Assembly (NCBI RefSeq): GCF_002158905.1
Contig: NZ_CP021431.1
Coordinates: 1,054,001-1,118,000 of the forward strand
Source of the DNA: Yoonia vestfoldensis
GTDB taxonomy: Bacteria; Pseudomonadota; Alphaproteobacteria; Rhodobacterales; Rhodobacteraceae
DNA length: 64,000 nucleotides
Direction of reading: 5' to 3'
Part shown: in pieces, positions 6,712 to 15,989 of the stretch
How the letters are laid out: each line of letters opens with the position of its first letter
Numbering within the stretch: position 1 is the stretch's first letter
Made by a program: the position numbers and the translations under genes
Notes under the pieces: model-generated
What the model saw: the letters and a program-made list of their open reading frames with translations, nothing else
Databases searched by the model: none
What the model was told of the DNA's origin: nothing

Positions 6712-8378
6712 TCCTGCGCATCGCCGGGCTGGTGCTGGCCACGGCCCTGTTGCATCTGGCGCTGATCCAGCCCAACCATCCGCAAGCGATGACCTGGGGC
6801 GCGTTGCGGCTGGTGCCGCTGGAATTGCCGGTGATCGTGCTGGTCTTGCTGGCATGGCCGGGCCGGGCGCTGCTGTTGCGCGCCATGCTTGTCGGGGTGC
6901 TGAGCCTTGTCGTCCTGATCAAGGCGGCGGATTACGCGCATTTCCTGGCCTATAACCGAGCGTTCAACCCGGCCACTGATCTGGGGCTGATCCGCGCTGC
7001 CTATGAGCTGGGGATCGGCACATTGGGGCAGGTTTTGGGCCATATGCTGGCCTTTGGCGCTGTGCTGCTGCCCTTTGGGCTGGTGGGCGCGTTCTGGTGG
7101 GCGACGGGGCGCTGGGCGCGCTTGCAGCCACCCAGGGGCCGGGCGCTGGTATGGCGCGGCGGCTTTGGCGCGCTGGCGCTGCTGGCGGGTGTGGTGATGC
7201 TGGGCCAGATCGGCGCGGCCAAGGGGCAATGGGTATTGCCGGTCAGCCCGCCGGGGGCTGCCTTTAGCGCGCGGCTGGCCTATGACCGGCTGGCCCTTTA
7301 CCGCGCCACCCGGGCCGAGATTGCCGCCTTTGACGCGGCCGCGCGCCATGATCCGGCGGCCAGTGCCAGCCCGCTGTTGGACCGTCTGGCTGGCCGTGAT
7401 GTCGTGTTCATCTTTATCGAAAGCTATGGCCGCGCGAGTTTTGATAACCCGCTTTACATCCCCACCCATAGCGCGACCCTGCGCGCGGCCGAGCAAGAGC
7501 TGGCGCAGATCGCGGGGATCGCCACGCGGTCAGGCTGGATGACCGCGCCGGTGACCGGCGGGCAAAGCTGGCTGGCGCATACGGCGATCGCCTCGGGCTT
7601 GTGGATCAGCAACCAGATCCAATATCGCGCCTTGCTGGCCAGCCCGCGCAAGACGCTGTTCCAGCTGGCGGGTGCTGCGGGCTATCACACGGCGGCGGTG
7701 GTGCCTGCCATCACCCGCGACTGGCCCGAGGGCAGCCGCATCGGGTTTGAGACGATCCTTGCGCGCGATGATCTGGGCTATCAGGGCTTGCCGTTCAACT
7801 GGGTGACCATGCCCGACCAATTCACCCTGACCGCCTATGACCGGCTGCTGGCCAAGGCTGCGCGCGACGGCCGGCCGCTTTTCGCGGAAATCTCGTTGAT
7901 TTCGTCGCATGCGCCCTGGGTGCCGGTGCCAGAGCTGATCGCCTGGGATGATGTGGGCGATGGCAGCGTTTTCAACATTGTGGCGCAATCGGGTGATCCG
8001 CCCGAAATTGTCTGGCGCGACAGTGACCGGGTGCGCGACCAATATCGCAAGGCCGTGGCCTATGCATTGCAGACCAGCCTGTCCTATGTCGCGCGGCAGG
8101 GACCGGATATGCCGCTGTTCATCATCTTGGGGGATCATCAGCCCGCGGGATTTGTCGCTGGCGGCCCCAGCTTTGATGTCCCGGTCCATGTGATCGGCCC
8201 TGCCGAAACGGTGGCGATGATGGATGGCTGGGGCTGGACGCCGGGGTTATTTGCCGATTCCGCGCTGCCCGCCTGGCCGATGGATCTGTTCCGCGACAGA
8301 TTTTTGCGCGCCTATTCGACCGGCATGCCCCCGGCTTTCAATCCCTTGGCAGTCAATCCCGTGGTGCAATCGCGCTAG
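6702..8378 (+). CDS. Membrane-anchored sulfatase-fold hydrolase/transferase
   Basis: A 558-residue protein with four or five N-terminal membrane helices (to about residue 190) and a periplasmic domain of the alkaline phosphatase/sulfatase superfamily. Visible active-site elements are FIFIESYGRASF near 240, VTGGQSWLAHTAIASG near 285 (Ser as possible nucleophile, in the place of the Thr of LTA synthase and phosphoethanolamine transferases), ISSHAPW, and ILGDHQPAG near the C-terminus. The layout resembles LtaS/EptA-type enzymes that transfer phospho-alcohol groups from phospholipids. ATG 6702 overlaps the upstream phosphatidyltransferase gene. The pair may make and then use an unusual phospholipid head group (inference). 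It is not a housekeeping sulfatase: no Cys/Ser-x-Pro-x-Arg maturation motif was seen. Confidence 0.78.
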   Translation: MRLILRIAGLVLATALLHLALIQPNHPQAMTWGALRLVPLELPVIVLVLLAWPGRALLLRAMLVGVLSLVVLIKAADYAHFLAYNRAFNPATDLGLIRAAYELGIGTLGQVLGHMLAFGAVLLPFGLVGAFWWATGRWARLQPPRGRALVWRGGFGALALLAGVVMLGQIGAAKGQWVLPVSPPGAAFSARLAYDRLALYRATRAEIAAFDAAARHDPAASASPLLDRLAGRDVVFIFIESYGRASFDNPLYIPTHSATLRAAEQELAQIAGIATRSGWMTAPVTGGQSWLAHTAIASGLWISNQIQYRALLASPRKTLFQLAGAAGYHTAAVVPAITRDWPEGSRIGFETILARDDLGYQGLPFNWVTMPDQFTLTAYDRLLAKAARDGRPLFAEISLISSHAPWVPVPELIAWDDVGDGSVFNIVAQSGDPPEIVWRDSDRVRDQYRKAVAYALQTSLSYVARQGPDMPLFIILGDHQPAGFVAGGPSFDVPVHVIGPAETVAMMDGWGWTPGLFADSALPAWPMDLFRDRFLRAYSTGMPPAFNPLAVNPVVQSR

Positions 8379-8440
8379 GCCCGCCTGCTGCATTGCGCCT
8401 TTGGTCCGGCGCGGCGCGGATATGCGAAAGCGGCTCTGGC

Positions 8441-9313
8441 CTAGCTGATCAGCCGCATCAAATAGGTCCCGTAATCATTCTTGGCATAGGTTTCGGCGGC
8501 CTTGGCCAATGTGGCGCTGTCGATCCAGCCTTGGGCATGGGCAATTTCTTCGGGGCAGCCGACCTGCAGGCCTTGGCGCTGTTCCAGCGTGCGCACGAAA
8601 TTGCCTGCGTCCAGCAGGCTGGCATGGGTGCCGGTATCGAGCCAGGCATAGCCGCGCCCCATGCGCTGGACCGACAATGTCCCCTGTGTCAGATAGATGT
8701 CCAAAAGCGAGGTGATTTCCAGCTCGCCCCGCGCGGATGGCGTGACGCTGCGCGCCTTGGCAGGGGCGGTGCCGTCAAGGAAATAAAGCCCCGTGACGGC
8801 ATAATTCGACGCCGGTATCTTGGGCTTTTCGATGATCGACACCGCCTTGCCCGCCGCATCGAACCCGACCACGCCATAGCGTTCGGGGTCGCTGACCTGA
8901 TAGCCAAAGACCGTCCCGCCCGTGGTCTGCGCTGTCGCCTCGCGCAGCAGATCGACCAGTCCGTGGCCGAAAAAGATATTGTCGCCCAGCACCATGGCCG
9001 AGGGCGCGCCGGCCAGAAAATCCTCGGCCAGCAGATAGGCCTGCGCCAGCCCGTCGGGCGAAGCTTGCACGATATAGGTGAATGCCAGCCCCCATTGGCT
9101 GCCATCGCCCATCAGCCGCTGGAACTGTGGTTGATCCTGCGGCGTGGTGATGATCGCGATCTCGCGGATCCCGGCCAGCATCAAGGCGCTGAGCGGGTAA
9201 TAGATCATCGGTTTGTCATAGACCGGCAACAGCTGTTTCGACACGGCCATGGTGATCGGATAAAGCCGGGTGCCCGAACCGCCTGCCAGAATGATGCCTT
9301 TGCGCTGGGTCAT
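8441..9313 (-). CDS. rfbA: Glucose-1-phosphate thymidylyltransferase
   Basis: This enzyme makes dTDP-glucose from glucose-1-phosphate and dTTP, the first step of dTDP-L-rhamnose synthesis. The 290-residue product starts with the nucleotide-binding loop [16 protein letters not shown] and contains [27 protein letters not shown] and [10 protein letters not shown], all typical of RfbA/RmlA. ATG 9313 is chosen over ATG 9319 because the AAGGAG at 9321-9326 is better spaced for it. It is the last gene of the rfbC-B-D-A operon on the minus strand, two bases from rfbD. Confidence 0.96.
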   Translation of the reverse strand: MTQRKGIILAGGSGTRLYPITMAVSKQLLPVYDKPMIYYPLSALMLAGIREIAIITTPQDQPQFQRLMGDGSQWGLAFTYIVQASPDGLAQAYLLAEDFLAGAPSAMVLGDNIFFGHGLVDLLREATAQTTGGTVFGYQVSDPERYGVVGFDAAGKAVSIIEKPKIPASNYAVTGLYFLDGTAPAKARSVTPSARGELEITSLLDIYLTQGTLSVQRMGRGYAWLDTGTHASLLDAGNFVRTLEQRQGLQVGCPEEIAHAQGWIDSATLAKAAETYAKNDYGTYLMRLIS

Positions 9314-9315
9314 TG

Positions 9316-10176
9316 TCATTCTCCTTGGTCGTGCAAAACATGGTGCAGGCTGCGCTGCCACGCAGGCCGGGCGATGGCGTAATCGCGCGCCAGGGCGCTG
9401 CAATCCAGCCGCGAATTGGCTGGGCGCGCGGCGGGGGTGGGATAGGCGCTGCTCGGGATATCCTGCACCGTGCAATCCATGCCCGCCGTGGCAAAGATCG
9501 CGCGGGCGAAATTGGCCCAGCTGACATCGGGCGCACCGCTGAAATGATAGGTGCCGCTGATCCCGCGCCCTTTGTGAAAGGCGCGCGCGATATCCAGCAG
9601 CGCTGCGGCGATATCATCCGCCGCGGTCGGCCCGCCGTGCTGGTCGGCGACCACGGTGATCTTTGGCCGCGTCGCGCCAAGGCGCAGCATGGTTTTCACG
9701 AAATTCGCGCCATCGGGCGAAAACACCCAAGAGGTGCGCAGGATCACATGCGCCCCGGCGGCGGCGCGCACGGCCTCTTCGCCGGCCAGTTTTGTCTGGC
9801 CGTAAACGCCCAAAGGACCGGTCAGGTCATCCACCTGCCACGGAATGCTGCCGCTGCCATCGAACACATAATCGGTCGAGATATGCAAAAACGGGATCTG
9901 GCGCGCGGCACAGGCCCGCGCCATGGCGGCGGGCGCTGCGGCATTGATCGCATGGGCCAGCGCTGCTTCGGTCTCGGCGCGGTCCACGGCCGTATAGGCG
10001 GCGGCATTGATGACGATATCGGCATCCGCGCGCGCGATGATCGCCGCACAAGCGGCGGCATCGGTCAGATCGGCTTGGTCGCGGCCCAGACAGGTCAGTG
10101 CCATGTCATCGCCTGCCGCGCGGGCCAAGGCGCGCGCCACTTGCCCTGTGCGGCCAAAGACCAGCACCCGCATCAT
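9316..10176 (-). CDS. rfbD: dTDP-4-dehydrorhamnose reductase
   Basis: Final step of dTDP-L-rhamnose synthesis: NADPH-dependent reduction of dTDP-4-keto-L-rhamnose. The 286-residue short-chain-reductase-type protein has the nucleotide-binding loop [14 protein letters not shown], the [10 protein letters not shown] motif and [12 protein letters not shown] carrying the Tyr-x3-Lys pair. The start codon (tandem ATGATG, first at 10176) overlaps the stop codon of rfbB in an ATGA junction, so translation is probably coupled. Confidence 0.95.
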   Translation of the reverse strand: MMRVLVFGRTGQVARALARAAGDDMALTCLGRDQADLTDAAACAAIIARADADIVINAAAYTAVDRAETEAALAHAINAAAPAAMARACAARQIPFLHISTDYVFDGSGSIPWQVDDLTGPLGVYGQTKLAGEEAVRAAAGAHVILRTSWVFSPDGANFVKTMLRLGATRPKITVVADQHGGPTAADDIAAALLDIARAFHKGRGISGTYHFSGAPDVSWANFARAIFATAGMDCTVQDIPSSAYPTPAARPANSRLDCSALARDYAIARPAWQRSLHHVLHDQGE

Positions 10177-11222
10177 GCCTTGGTTCCCAGCCGCGTGCCG
10201 ACCCCTTGGCGCGCCTGCAACGGGCGCCACCAGCTTTCGTTCGCCAGATACCATTGCGCGGTCAGGCGCAGCCCCTGGTCAATCGTCACGCTGGGCCGCC
10301 AGCCCAATTCGTCGCGCATGCGGCGCGGATCAATCGCATAGCGCGCATCATGGCCCGGCCGGTCGGGGACAAAGCTGATCTGATCGGCATAAGACCCCGA
10401 TGCTTTGGGGCGCAGATCATCCAGAATGGCGCAAAGCATCTGCACCAGGTCCAGATTGCTGCGTTCATTCTCGCCGCCGATATTATAGCTGCGGCCCACC
10501 GCGCCCTTGGCGATCACCTGCAACAGCGCATCGGCATGGTCTTCGACATAAAGCCAGTCGCGCACATTGGACCCGTCGCCATAGATCGGCAAAGGCTTGC
10601 CCGCCAACGCGTTCAGAATGATCACCGGCACCAGCTTTTCGGGGAAATGATAGGGGCCGTAATTGTTGGAACAATTGGTCAGCACCACGGGCAGGCCATA
10701 GGTTTCATGCCATGCGCGCACCAGATGGTCACTGCCCGCCTTTGACGCCGCATAGGGCGAGCGCGGGTCATAGGCGGTGGTTTCGGTGAATTTGATGGCA
10801 GGATCCGCTGGCAGTGACCCGAACACCTCGTCGGTCGAGATATGGTGAAACCGGAAATCCGCAGGCTTGCCCTGCGCTGTCCAATAGGCGCGCGCGGCTT
10901 CGAGCATCTGCAAAGTGCCGGTGACATTGGTGGCGATGAAATCGGCTGGCCCGTCGATGGACCGGTCGACATGGCTTTCGGCGGCCAGATGCATCACCGC
11001 ATCCGGGCGATGGGTGGCAAAGATCCGGTCCAGTGCCGCACGGTCGCGGATATCGGCCTGTTCAAAGGCGTAATCGGGGTGGTCAGCCACGCTGGCGACA
11101 TTGTCCAGACAGGCGGCATAGGTCAGCGCATCCAGATTGACCACGCTATGGCCCCGCGCGATGGCCAGCCGCACAACGGCCGATCCGATAAAGCCCGCGC
11201 CCCCTGTCACCAAAAGTTTCAT
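10173..11222 (-). CDS. rfbB: dTDP-glucose 4,6-dehydratase
   Basis: It converts dTDP-glucose to dTDP-4-keto-6-deoxyglucose with an internal NAD+ redox cycle. The 349-residue protein begins [17 protein letters not shown] (GxxGxxG NAD loop) and has [15 protein letters not shown], the active-site [12 protein letters not shown] and the [12 protein letters not shown]yr-x3-Lys motif, followed by [14 protein letters not shown]. The length matches the family. It sits in the rhamnose operon between rfbC (three bases upstream) and rfbD. Confidence 0.97.
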   Translation of the reverse strand: MKLLVTGGAGFIGSAVVRLAIARGHSVVNLDALTYAACLDNVASVADHPDYAFEQADIRDRAALDRIFATHRPDAVMHLAAESHVDRSIDGPADFIATNVTGTLQMLEAARAYWTAQGKPADFRFHHISTDEVFGSLPADPAIKFTETTAYDPRSPYAASKAGSDHLVRAWHETYGLPVVLTNCSNNYGPYHFPEKLVPVIILNALAGKPLPIYGDGSNVRDWLYVEDHADALLQVIAKGAVGRSYNIGGENERSNLDLVQMLCAILDDLRPKASGSYADQISFVPDRPGHDARYAIDPRRMRDELGWRPSVTIDQGLRLTAQWYLANESWWRPLQARQGVGTRLGTKA

Positions 11223-11225
11223 GGC

Positions 11226-11792
11226 CTAACCCTCAAAGATGAACGGGCTGTCAAGATCGCGCAGCAAGGGTGCGGCGGCGTCCTTGTCTGACAAGACCGG
11301 CGCAACCCCCGCAGGCAGGCCCCAGTCAATGCCGATATCAGGATCATCGAACCGGACCGCGCCATCACATGCGGGCGCGTAATAATCCGTGCATTTATAG
11401 ATGATTTCAGTATCCGGCGCGCGGGTGATGAACCCATGCAGGAAACCGGCGGGGACCAGGATTTGCTGCCCGTTTTCAGCGGATAATTCCGCGCCCAGCC
11501 AGTGCCCATAGCTTGGCGAGCCGCGCCGGATATCCACCACCACATCAAACAGACAGCCCCGGCCGCAGCGCACCAATTTGGCCTGCGCATGGGGCGGCGA
11601 TTGGAAATGCAACCCGCGGATCGTGCCAATCTGCGCCGAGAGCGAATGGTTATCCTGCACGAAATCCAGCGTGATCCCCTGCGCTGCCAGCGTCTTGCGG
11701 TTCCAGCTTTCCGAAAAGAAGCCGCGCGCATCGCCAAAGCGGGCAGGGGTCAGGATCAGAACGCCCGGTAGTTTTGTTGTCGTGATCTGCAC
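11226..11792 (-). CDS. rfbC: dTDP-4-dehydrorhamnose 3,5-epimerase
   Basis: A cupin-fold epimerase that inverts C3 and C5 of dTDP-4-keto-6-deoxyglucose. Visible hallmarks are FGDARGFFSESWN, FVQDNHSLSAQIGTIRGLHFQ (with the catalytic-region His), VVVDIRRGSPSYGHW and ILVPAGFLHGF. I prefer GTG 11792: GGAAAGAG precedes it and family members begin just before the TKLPGV segment. An ATG at 11807 would add five residues. It is the first gene of the operon; its promoter must lie in the 11808-12139 gap. Confidence 0.93.
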   Translation of the reverse strand: MQITTTKLPGVLILTPARFGDARGFFSESWNRKTLAAQGITLDFVQDNHSLSAQIGTIRGLHFQSPPHAQAKLVRCGRGCLFDVVVDIRRGSPSYGHWLGAELSAENGQQILVPAGFLHGFITRAPDTEIIYKCTDYYAPACDGAVRFDDPDIGIDWGLPAGVAPVLSDKDAAAPLLRDLDSPFIFEG

Positions 11793-11807
11793 CGGGTCTC
11801 TTTCCAT

Positions 11808-12139
11808 TGCTTGTCAGCGCGCGATGACGCATCGTTCTGACACAGGTCGATCATCAGCGGCGCCGATGTGTCCTTGCGGTTTGTCGCATGATCCGGCCCC
11901 ATTGTCCGACAGATTGCGCGCAGGAATTTTTCGACAAATCCGCGTTATTGAGCGGCCCTAGGCATAAACCGCCCCCTGCTGTGCCGCAAGCAATAAAACC
12001 AATGCAATCGGGTTGTTGCGCCCGGCTTTGTCGCGCAGATCTTGCAGCACAATCGCTAGGCTGTGGCGCGCTGTGGCCGCGGTGTTCGTGGATGGTCCCG
12101 GCGATCCGTAGGGCAGGGCGTCGGGGGCTGGCGGCGGGG
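11808..12139. other. Intergenic region upstream of the rhamnose operon
   Basis: About 330 bases without a convincing gene. It lies upstream of rfbC and downstream of the RuBisCO-like gene, both on the minus strand, so it should hold the rfb promoter and any terminator of the apionate branch. I did not find a clear promoter, hairpin or operator in it. Confidence 0.5.
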
Positions 12140-13426
12140 CTAGCTTGCCCGGTTCTGGCCCTGTGTGACCGCGATATCCGGCTCTGGAAAGGTGTTGATC
12201 GCGGCCTCAAGTTCGGGGTGCTGGCGGGCAAATGCGCGGATATCGATCCCGTCGCGGGCGGCCTGCGCGGCCTGCCGCAAAGCCATCACACCCGCGCTTG
12301 CGCCAAAGGGATGGCTCAGGATGCCGCCACCGGCACAGAAAATGAAATCATCATTGTTCAAAAGGCGGCGCGCGGGATCAACCTGCCAGACCGTCTGGCC
12401 CGAGGAATAGACCGGCATTGCCAGATGCGCAGGCCCGCTGGCGCAGACCGGTTGCTGAACGGATCGCGCTGATTGCGCGATCACCGCGTCGGTTTCGGTG
12501 AATTTATTGGCCAGACCGTTGACATGCAAATGATCCGCCCCGGCCAGCCGCCAGAGTTTCTGCATCACGCCAAAGCTGATCCCGATATCGGGCGAGCGTG
12601 AATAGATCCCCCAGCCCGCGCGGTGCCCATGGATCGCCATCGGGCTGCGGTCGCGCAAGGCGCGCAACCCGCTGAGCCCGACCGCGCTGACGCAGACCAT
12701 CGCGCAGGTGCCGCCATGGGCCTGCAACAGATCAAGATTGCGCCACATCTGGTCGATCTCATCTGTCACGTTGAACGCATAGATCACCTTTTTGCCGGTT
12801 TTATCGGCATGGGCGTTCAGAACAGCGCTGACCGCGGCGACCCTTTCGGCAAAGGGGCAATGCGGCCCATTGGCCTGCAATTCATCATCCTTGATGAAAT
12901 CGATCCCCGCATCGACCAGCGTTGCGACCAAGGCGGCTGTTTCATCGGGGCCTAGCCCGACGCTGGGCTTGATGATCGTGCCGATCAAGGGGCCTGTGTG
13001 GCCGCCCATCAGATCACGGGTGCCCTGCGCGCCGAATTGCGGGCCGGGGTGGGCGGTAGCGAAAGCCCCAGGCAGCTGCATGTCGATCAGCCGGATCGCG
13101 GATAATTCGGCAAGCTCGAACAGATTGCCCGCCAATGTGGACATCAGCACCGGCAAAGAGGTGCCGAAATTATCCAGCGACCAGCTGAGCGTGACCCGGC
13201 CGCGTTCATAGCTGGTCCCCGTCTTGCGGGTGGGCAGTGCGGGGGTCGGTGATGTGCCGGTGATGACGATATCTTCGATGCGCGCGGCCGATCTTGCGCG
13301 CAGCGCATCGGTTTCCGCCGCAAGCCGCGTAAATGTGCCGGTCGATTGTTCGCCTGCCACGACGGCGGCGGCGGCCGCGACGCCGATGGGCGATTCGAGA
13401 TCATAGGTTGCGGTGATGCGGGTCAT
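12140..13426 (-). CDS. RuBisCO-like protein acting on 3-oxo-isoapionate 4-phosphate (OiaT or OiaX type)
   Basis: A 428-residue form IV RuBisCO homologue. It keeps the catalytic framework: IGTIIKPSVGL (Lys175 equivalent), FIKDDELQANGPHCPF (the carbamylated Lys plus Asp-Glu metal ligands), HGHRAGWG, HVNGLANKF (loop 6 region), and GGGILSHPFGASAGV (phosphate site). Its place directly after oiaK and near apnO/apnL identifies it as one of the apionate-pathway RuBisCO-like enzymes: OiaT (hydrolytic cleavage to 3-phosphoglycerate plus glycolate) or OiaX (decarboxylation to an erythrulose phosphate). No erythrulose-phosphate isomerase genes are present, which favours OiaT weakly. ATG 13426 follows GGAGGAGG and overlaps the oiaK stop codon. 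Confidence 0.85.
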   Translation of the reverse strand: MTRITATYDLESPIGVAAAAAVVAGEQSTGTFTRLAAETDALRARSAARIEDIVITGTSPTPALPTRKTGTSYERGRVTLSWSLDNFGTSLPVLMSTLAGNLFELAELSAIRLIDMQLPGAFATAHPGPQFGAQGTRDLMGGHTGPLIGTIIKPSVGLGPDETAALVATLVDAGIDFIKDDELQANGPHCPFAERVAAVSAVLNAHADKTGKKVIYAFNVTDEIDQMWRNLDLLQAHGGTCAMVCVSAVGLSGLRALRDRSPMAIHGHRAGWGIYSRSPDIGISFGVMQKLWRLAGADHLHVNGLANKFTETDAVIAQSARSVQQPVCASGPAHLAMPVYSSGQTVWQVDPARRLLNNDDFIFCAGGGILSHPFGASAGVMALRQAAQAARDGIDIRAFARQHPELEAAINTFPEPDIAVTQGQNRAS

Positions 13427-14802
13427 CTTGTTCCTCCTCCGTCGCGGATCCATCCGAAATAATCAGGGCTGCCCATCTGGCCGCCCTTCAGCGCCAGCTC
13501 TAGCCCGTCCATCGGCCCGTCGGCATGGGCCTGAAACAGCGCCGCACCCGCGATGGTCGGGGCCAGCGCCGAGAGCGCGAAAATGCCAAGCTGGCGGGTG
13601 ACATGGCCCGCCGTATCGCCGCCTGCGGCAATGGCACGGCGCGCGCCGCTGGCCCGCAAGATGTGATGCAGCACGCGCCCAAGGGCATCGCCGATCTGCT
13701 GGTTGGCCTGGTCCATGCTCTGCGTTGATGCGTCAACAGCGGCCCTGAACCGCGCGACCGCCGGATCATCGGGGCCTTGCGCGGTATAGATCAGCGGCAC
13801 CGACCCCTGCGAAAGCGCATGCAACCCCATGCCGATGCAGCGCGCGATCTCTTGGGTGACATCGCGGGGCGCAGCGCAGACGCAGGTCGCGTCAAAGGCG
13901 ATCCCGGCAAATCCGTTGGCCTTGGCCCAGCTGATCTGGGCGGCGGTGGTCGGTGACACGGATCCCGAGACCACGACCATCTTGTCGACATGACCCACAC
14001 CTTTCGGGGCGGCATGGACAAGGATTTGCCCGGTATCCTGCCAATGCCGCACCAAAGCATATTCAACGCCCTGCGATCCGACGACAAAGGGGCTTGTCTG
14101 GCGGCTTTCCCAGATCAGGCGACCGGCGTTTGATTCCGATCGGCTGTCCATGCAATCCAGCGTGACAACCGCGATCTGGCCGGGCTGGGCGGGCAGGCCG
14201 GGCAAGGCGGTTGCAACGGGCAGATCGGGCAGCGACAGGCAGCTGACATCCAGCCGGGGCGATTGTTCGGCGATATGTTTTGCGACATCGGCCTCATGCA
14301 TGGGCGTCACCGGATGGCAGGACATCACGGGATGCCGGTCCAGCCGGTAGATCTGATCCTGAAAGCCCGCGAAAAGATGACCAAAACATTGATAGCGGCG
14401 CATCTGGGGGGCGGCGATCAGCACCGGCACCACCGCAGGCGCGCAAACCGCCGCCCCGATTTCAATCGCGCGTCCAATGGACCCGACCTGTGGCGCGGAA
14501 TCCAGCGTGGAACAGACCTTGTAATGCAGGATCTGTGGGTTCAATCCGGCCAGCTGCGCGAAAATATCCGGCAGTTCCGCATCCATCCAGCCAGGCGTTT
14601 GCGCCCGCGCGGTCGAGGCCACGCCAATCCCTTGCAGATCAGGATAGCGCGCCAGCTGTTGCGCGGTGGGAGGTGCCAGAAACAGCATCGCGGGCAGCCC
14701 GGCAAAGCTGAGCACCTCCATCACCGCGGCGGCACCTGTGAAATCATCGGCATACCACGCGACCAATGGCCCCTCGGGAAGCCCGTTCATCTGCTGCGTC
14801 AT
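13423..14802 (-). CDS. oiaK: DUF1537-family kinase, probable 3-oxo-isoapionate kinase
   Basis: A 459-residue member of the four-carbon acid sugar kinase (DUF1537) family, which phosphorylates acid sugars such as threonate, erythronate and 3-oxo-isoapionate with ATP. The N-terminal domain has the substrate-site motif WYADDFTGAAAV; the C-terminal nucleotide domain has IAAGGDTAGHVTRQLGI. Specificity is inferred from the neighbours: a RuBisCO-like protein in an ATGA overlap downstream and divergent apnO. The product, 3-oxo-isoapionate 4-phosphate, would feed the RuBisCO-like enzyme. ATG 14802 was chosen; an in-frame ATG at 14847 would extend it into the promoter. Confidence 0.85.
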   Translation of the reverse strand: MTQQMNGLPEGPLVAWYADDFTGAAAVMEVLSFAGLPAMLFLAPPTAQQLARYPDLQGIGVASTARAQTPGWMDAELPDIFAQLAGLNPQILHYKVCSTLDSAPQVGSIGRAIEIGAAVCAPAVVPVLIAAPQMRRYQCFGHLFAGFQDQIYRLDRHPVMSCHPVTPMHEADVAKHIAEQSPRLDVSCLSLPDLPVATALPGLPAQPGQIAVVTLDCMDSRSESNAGRLIWESRQTSPFVVGSQGVEYALVRHWQDTGQILVHAAPKGVGHVDKMVVVSGSVSPTTAAQISWAKANGFAGIAFDATCVCAAPRDVTQEIARCIGMGLHALSQGSVPLIYTAQGPDDPAVARFRAAVDASTQSMDQANQQIGDALGRVLHHILRASGARRAIAAGGDTAGHVTRQLGIFALSALAPTIAGAALFQAHADGPMDGLELALKGGQMGSPDYFGWIRDGGGTR

Positions 14803-14832
14803 CGGGATCGGATCTTTGCGTAAAAATTTAGA

Positions 14833-14868
14833 TTGACATACTGACATGTGGATATACTGATTATACCA
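14833..14868. promoter_or_regulatory. Divergent oiaK/apnO promoter with candidate GntR operator
   Basis: The 116-bp gap between oiaK and apnO is AT-rich compared with its surroundings. TTGACA occurs at 14833-14838 (plus strand) and again on the minus strand at 14870-14875. ATACTGA is repeated at 14838-14844 and 14854-14860. TGG-a-TATA-ctgat-TATA-CCA (14849-14868) is an imperfect dyad of the TGG...CCA type bound by many FCD-type GntR regulators such as the one at the far end of this cluster. Regulator-operator pairing is inference. Confidence 0.5.
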
Positions 14869-14918
14869 GTTGTCAAGTTCAGCCCGCGACCAATGCGGGA
14901 CGCAGGGGAGGGGATGTC

Positions 14919-15749
14919 ATGAAAAAACTGGCTTTGGTCGGTGCGGGTGGAAAAATGGGGATGCGGCTTGGGGCAAATCTGGCCAAGTCCGCCGCCTTTG
15001 ACACCCTGCATGTCGAGGTGTCGGCGGCGGGCCAAGCGGCTGTCCGCGCAGCGTACGGGGTTGATTGCGTCGAGATGGATATCGCACTGAGTGGCGCGGA
15101 TATCATCGTGCTGGCGGTGCCTGATACGGTGATCGGCACGCTTGCCCATGCGATCATCGACAAGGTCAGGCCGGGTGCGATGATCTTCATGCTGGACGGG
15201 GCGGCGCCTTTTGCGGGGCATCTGCCGACACGCGCGGACATCAGCTATTTCGTGTCCCATCCCTGCCATCCGCCGATCTGGAATGACGAAACCACGCTGC
15301 CGGGGCGGCGCGATTATTTCGGCGGCATCGCGGCGGAACAGGGCATCGTCAACGTTCTGGTGCAAGGCCCCGAAAGCGATTACGCGCTGGGCGAACAGGT
15401 CGGCAAAGCCATCTATGCCCCTGTCGTGCGGTCGCATCGCGTGACGCTGAAACAATTCGCGCTGCTGGAACCGGGCCTGTCGGAAACCGTCAACGGCTCG
15501 CTGATGAAAGTGCTGCGCATGGCGATGGACGAAGTCGTGCGCAAAGGCGTGCCCTATGATTGCGCCCGCGACTTTTTGTTGGGCCATATGAATATCATGG
15601 GCGCGGTCATGTTCGACCAGCATCAAGGCGTGTTTTCGGATGCCGCCAACAAGGCGATCGAATTCGGGATTCCGGTCCTGATGCGCGATGATTGGATGCG
15701 CTGTTTCGACGATGATGAAATCGCGGCCAGCGTGGCGCGGATCACCTGA
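14919..15749 (+). CDS. apnO: D-apionate oxidoisomerase
   Basis: A 276-residue dehydrogenase with N-terminal NAD-binding loop LVGAGGKMGMRLGANL and a C-terminal helical domain of the kind formerly annotated as phosphogluconate dehydrogenase-like. ApnO oxidises D-apionate and rearranges it to 3-oxo-isoapionate, the substrate of OiaK. The FVSHPCHPPIWND segment near residue 110-122 is distinctive. The assignment rests on the fold and on co-localisation with oiaK, the RuBisCO-like protein and apnL. ATG 14919 follows GAGGGG. The 240-base gap after it (15750-15989) contains only the leader of the transporter operon, with no convincing gene. Confidence 0.85.
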   Translation: MKKLALVGAGGKMGMRLGANLAKSAAFDTLHVEVSAAGQAAVRAAYGVDCVEMDIALSGADIIVLAVPDTVIGTLAHAIIDKVRPGAMIFMLDGAAPFAGHLPTRADISYFVSHPCHPPIWNDETTLPGRRDYFGGIAAEQGIVNVLVQGPESDYALGEQVGKAIYAPVVRSHRVTLKQFALLEPGLSETVNGSLMKVLRMAMDEVVRKGVPYDCARDFLLGHMNIMGAVMFDQHQGVFSDAANKAIEFGIPVLMRDDWMRCFDDDEIAASVARIT

Positions 15750-15989
15750 CATTTGGAACAGCAAATGCTGATGGGAGACATCGATCATGTCTGGTCCGCT
15801 GATCCGTGGCGCAAGCCGCATCCGCCCCGACAGCCCACAGCGCCCCTGTGCAATCGTGACGCTGATATGGCGTCGCGCTGCCGCGTTAACCCATCTGAAA
15901 CCTCGTCGGGGGACAGCTTGGGCTAGCAAATACCCAACGGGACCAGCGGTCGCCCAATCCAAATCGGCCGCGTCAGGGAGGAATGACAA

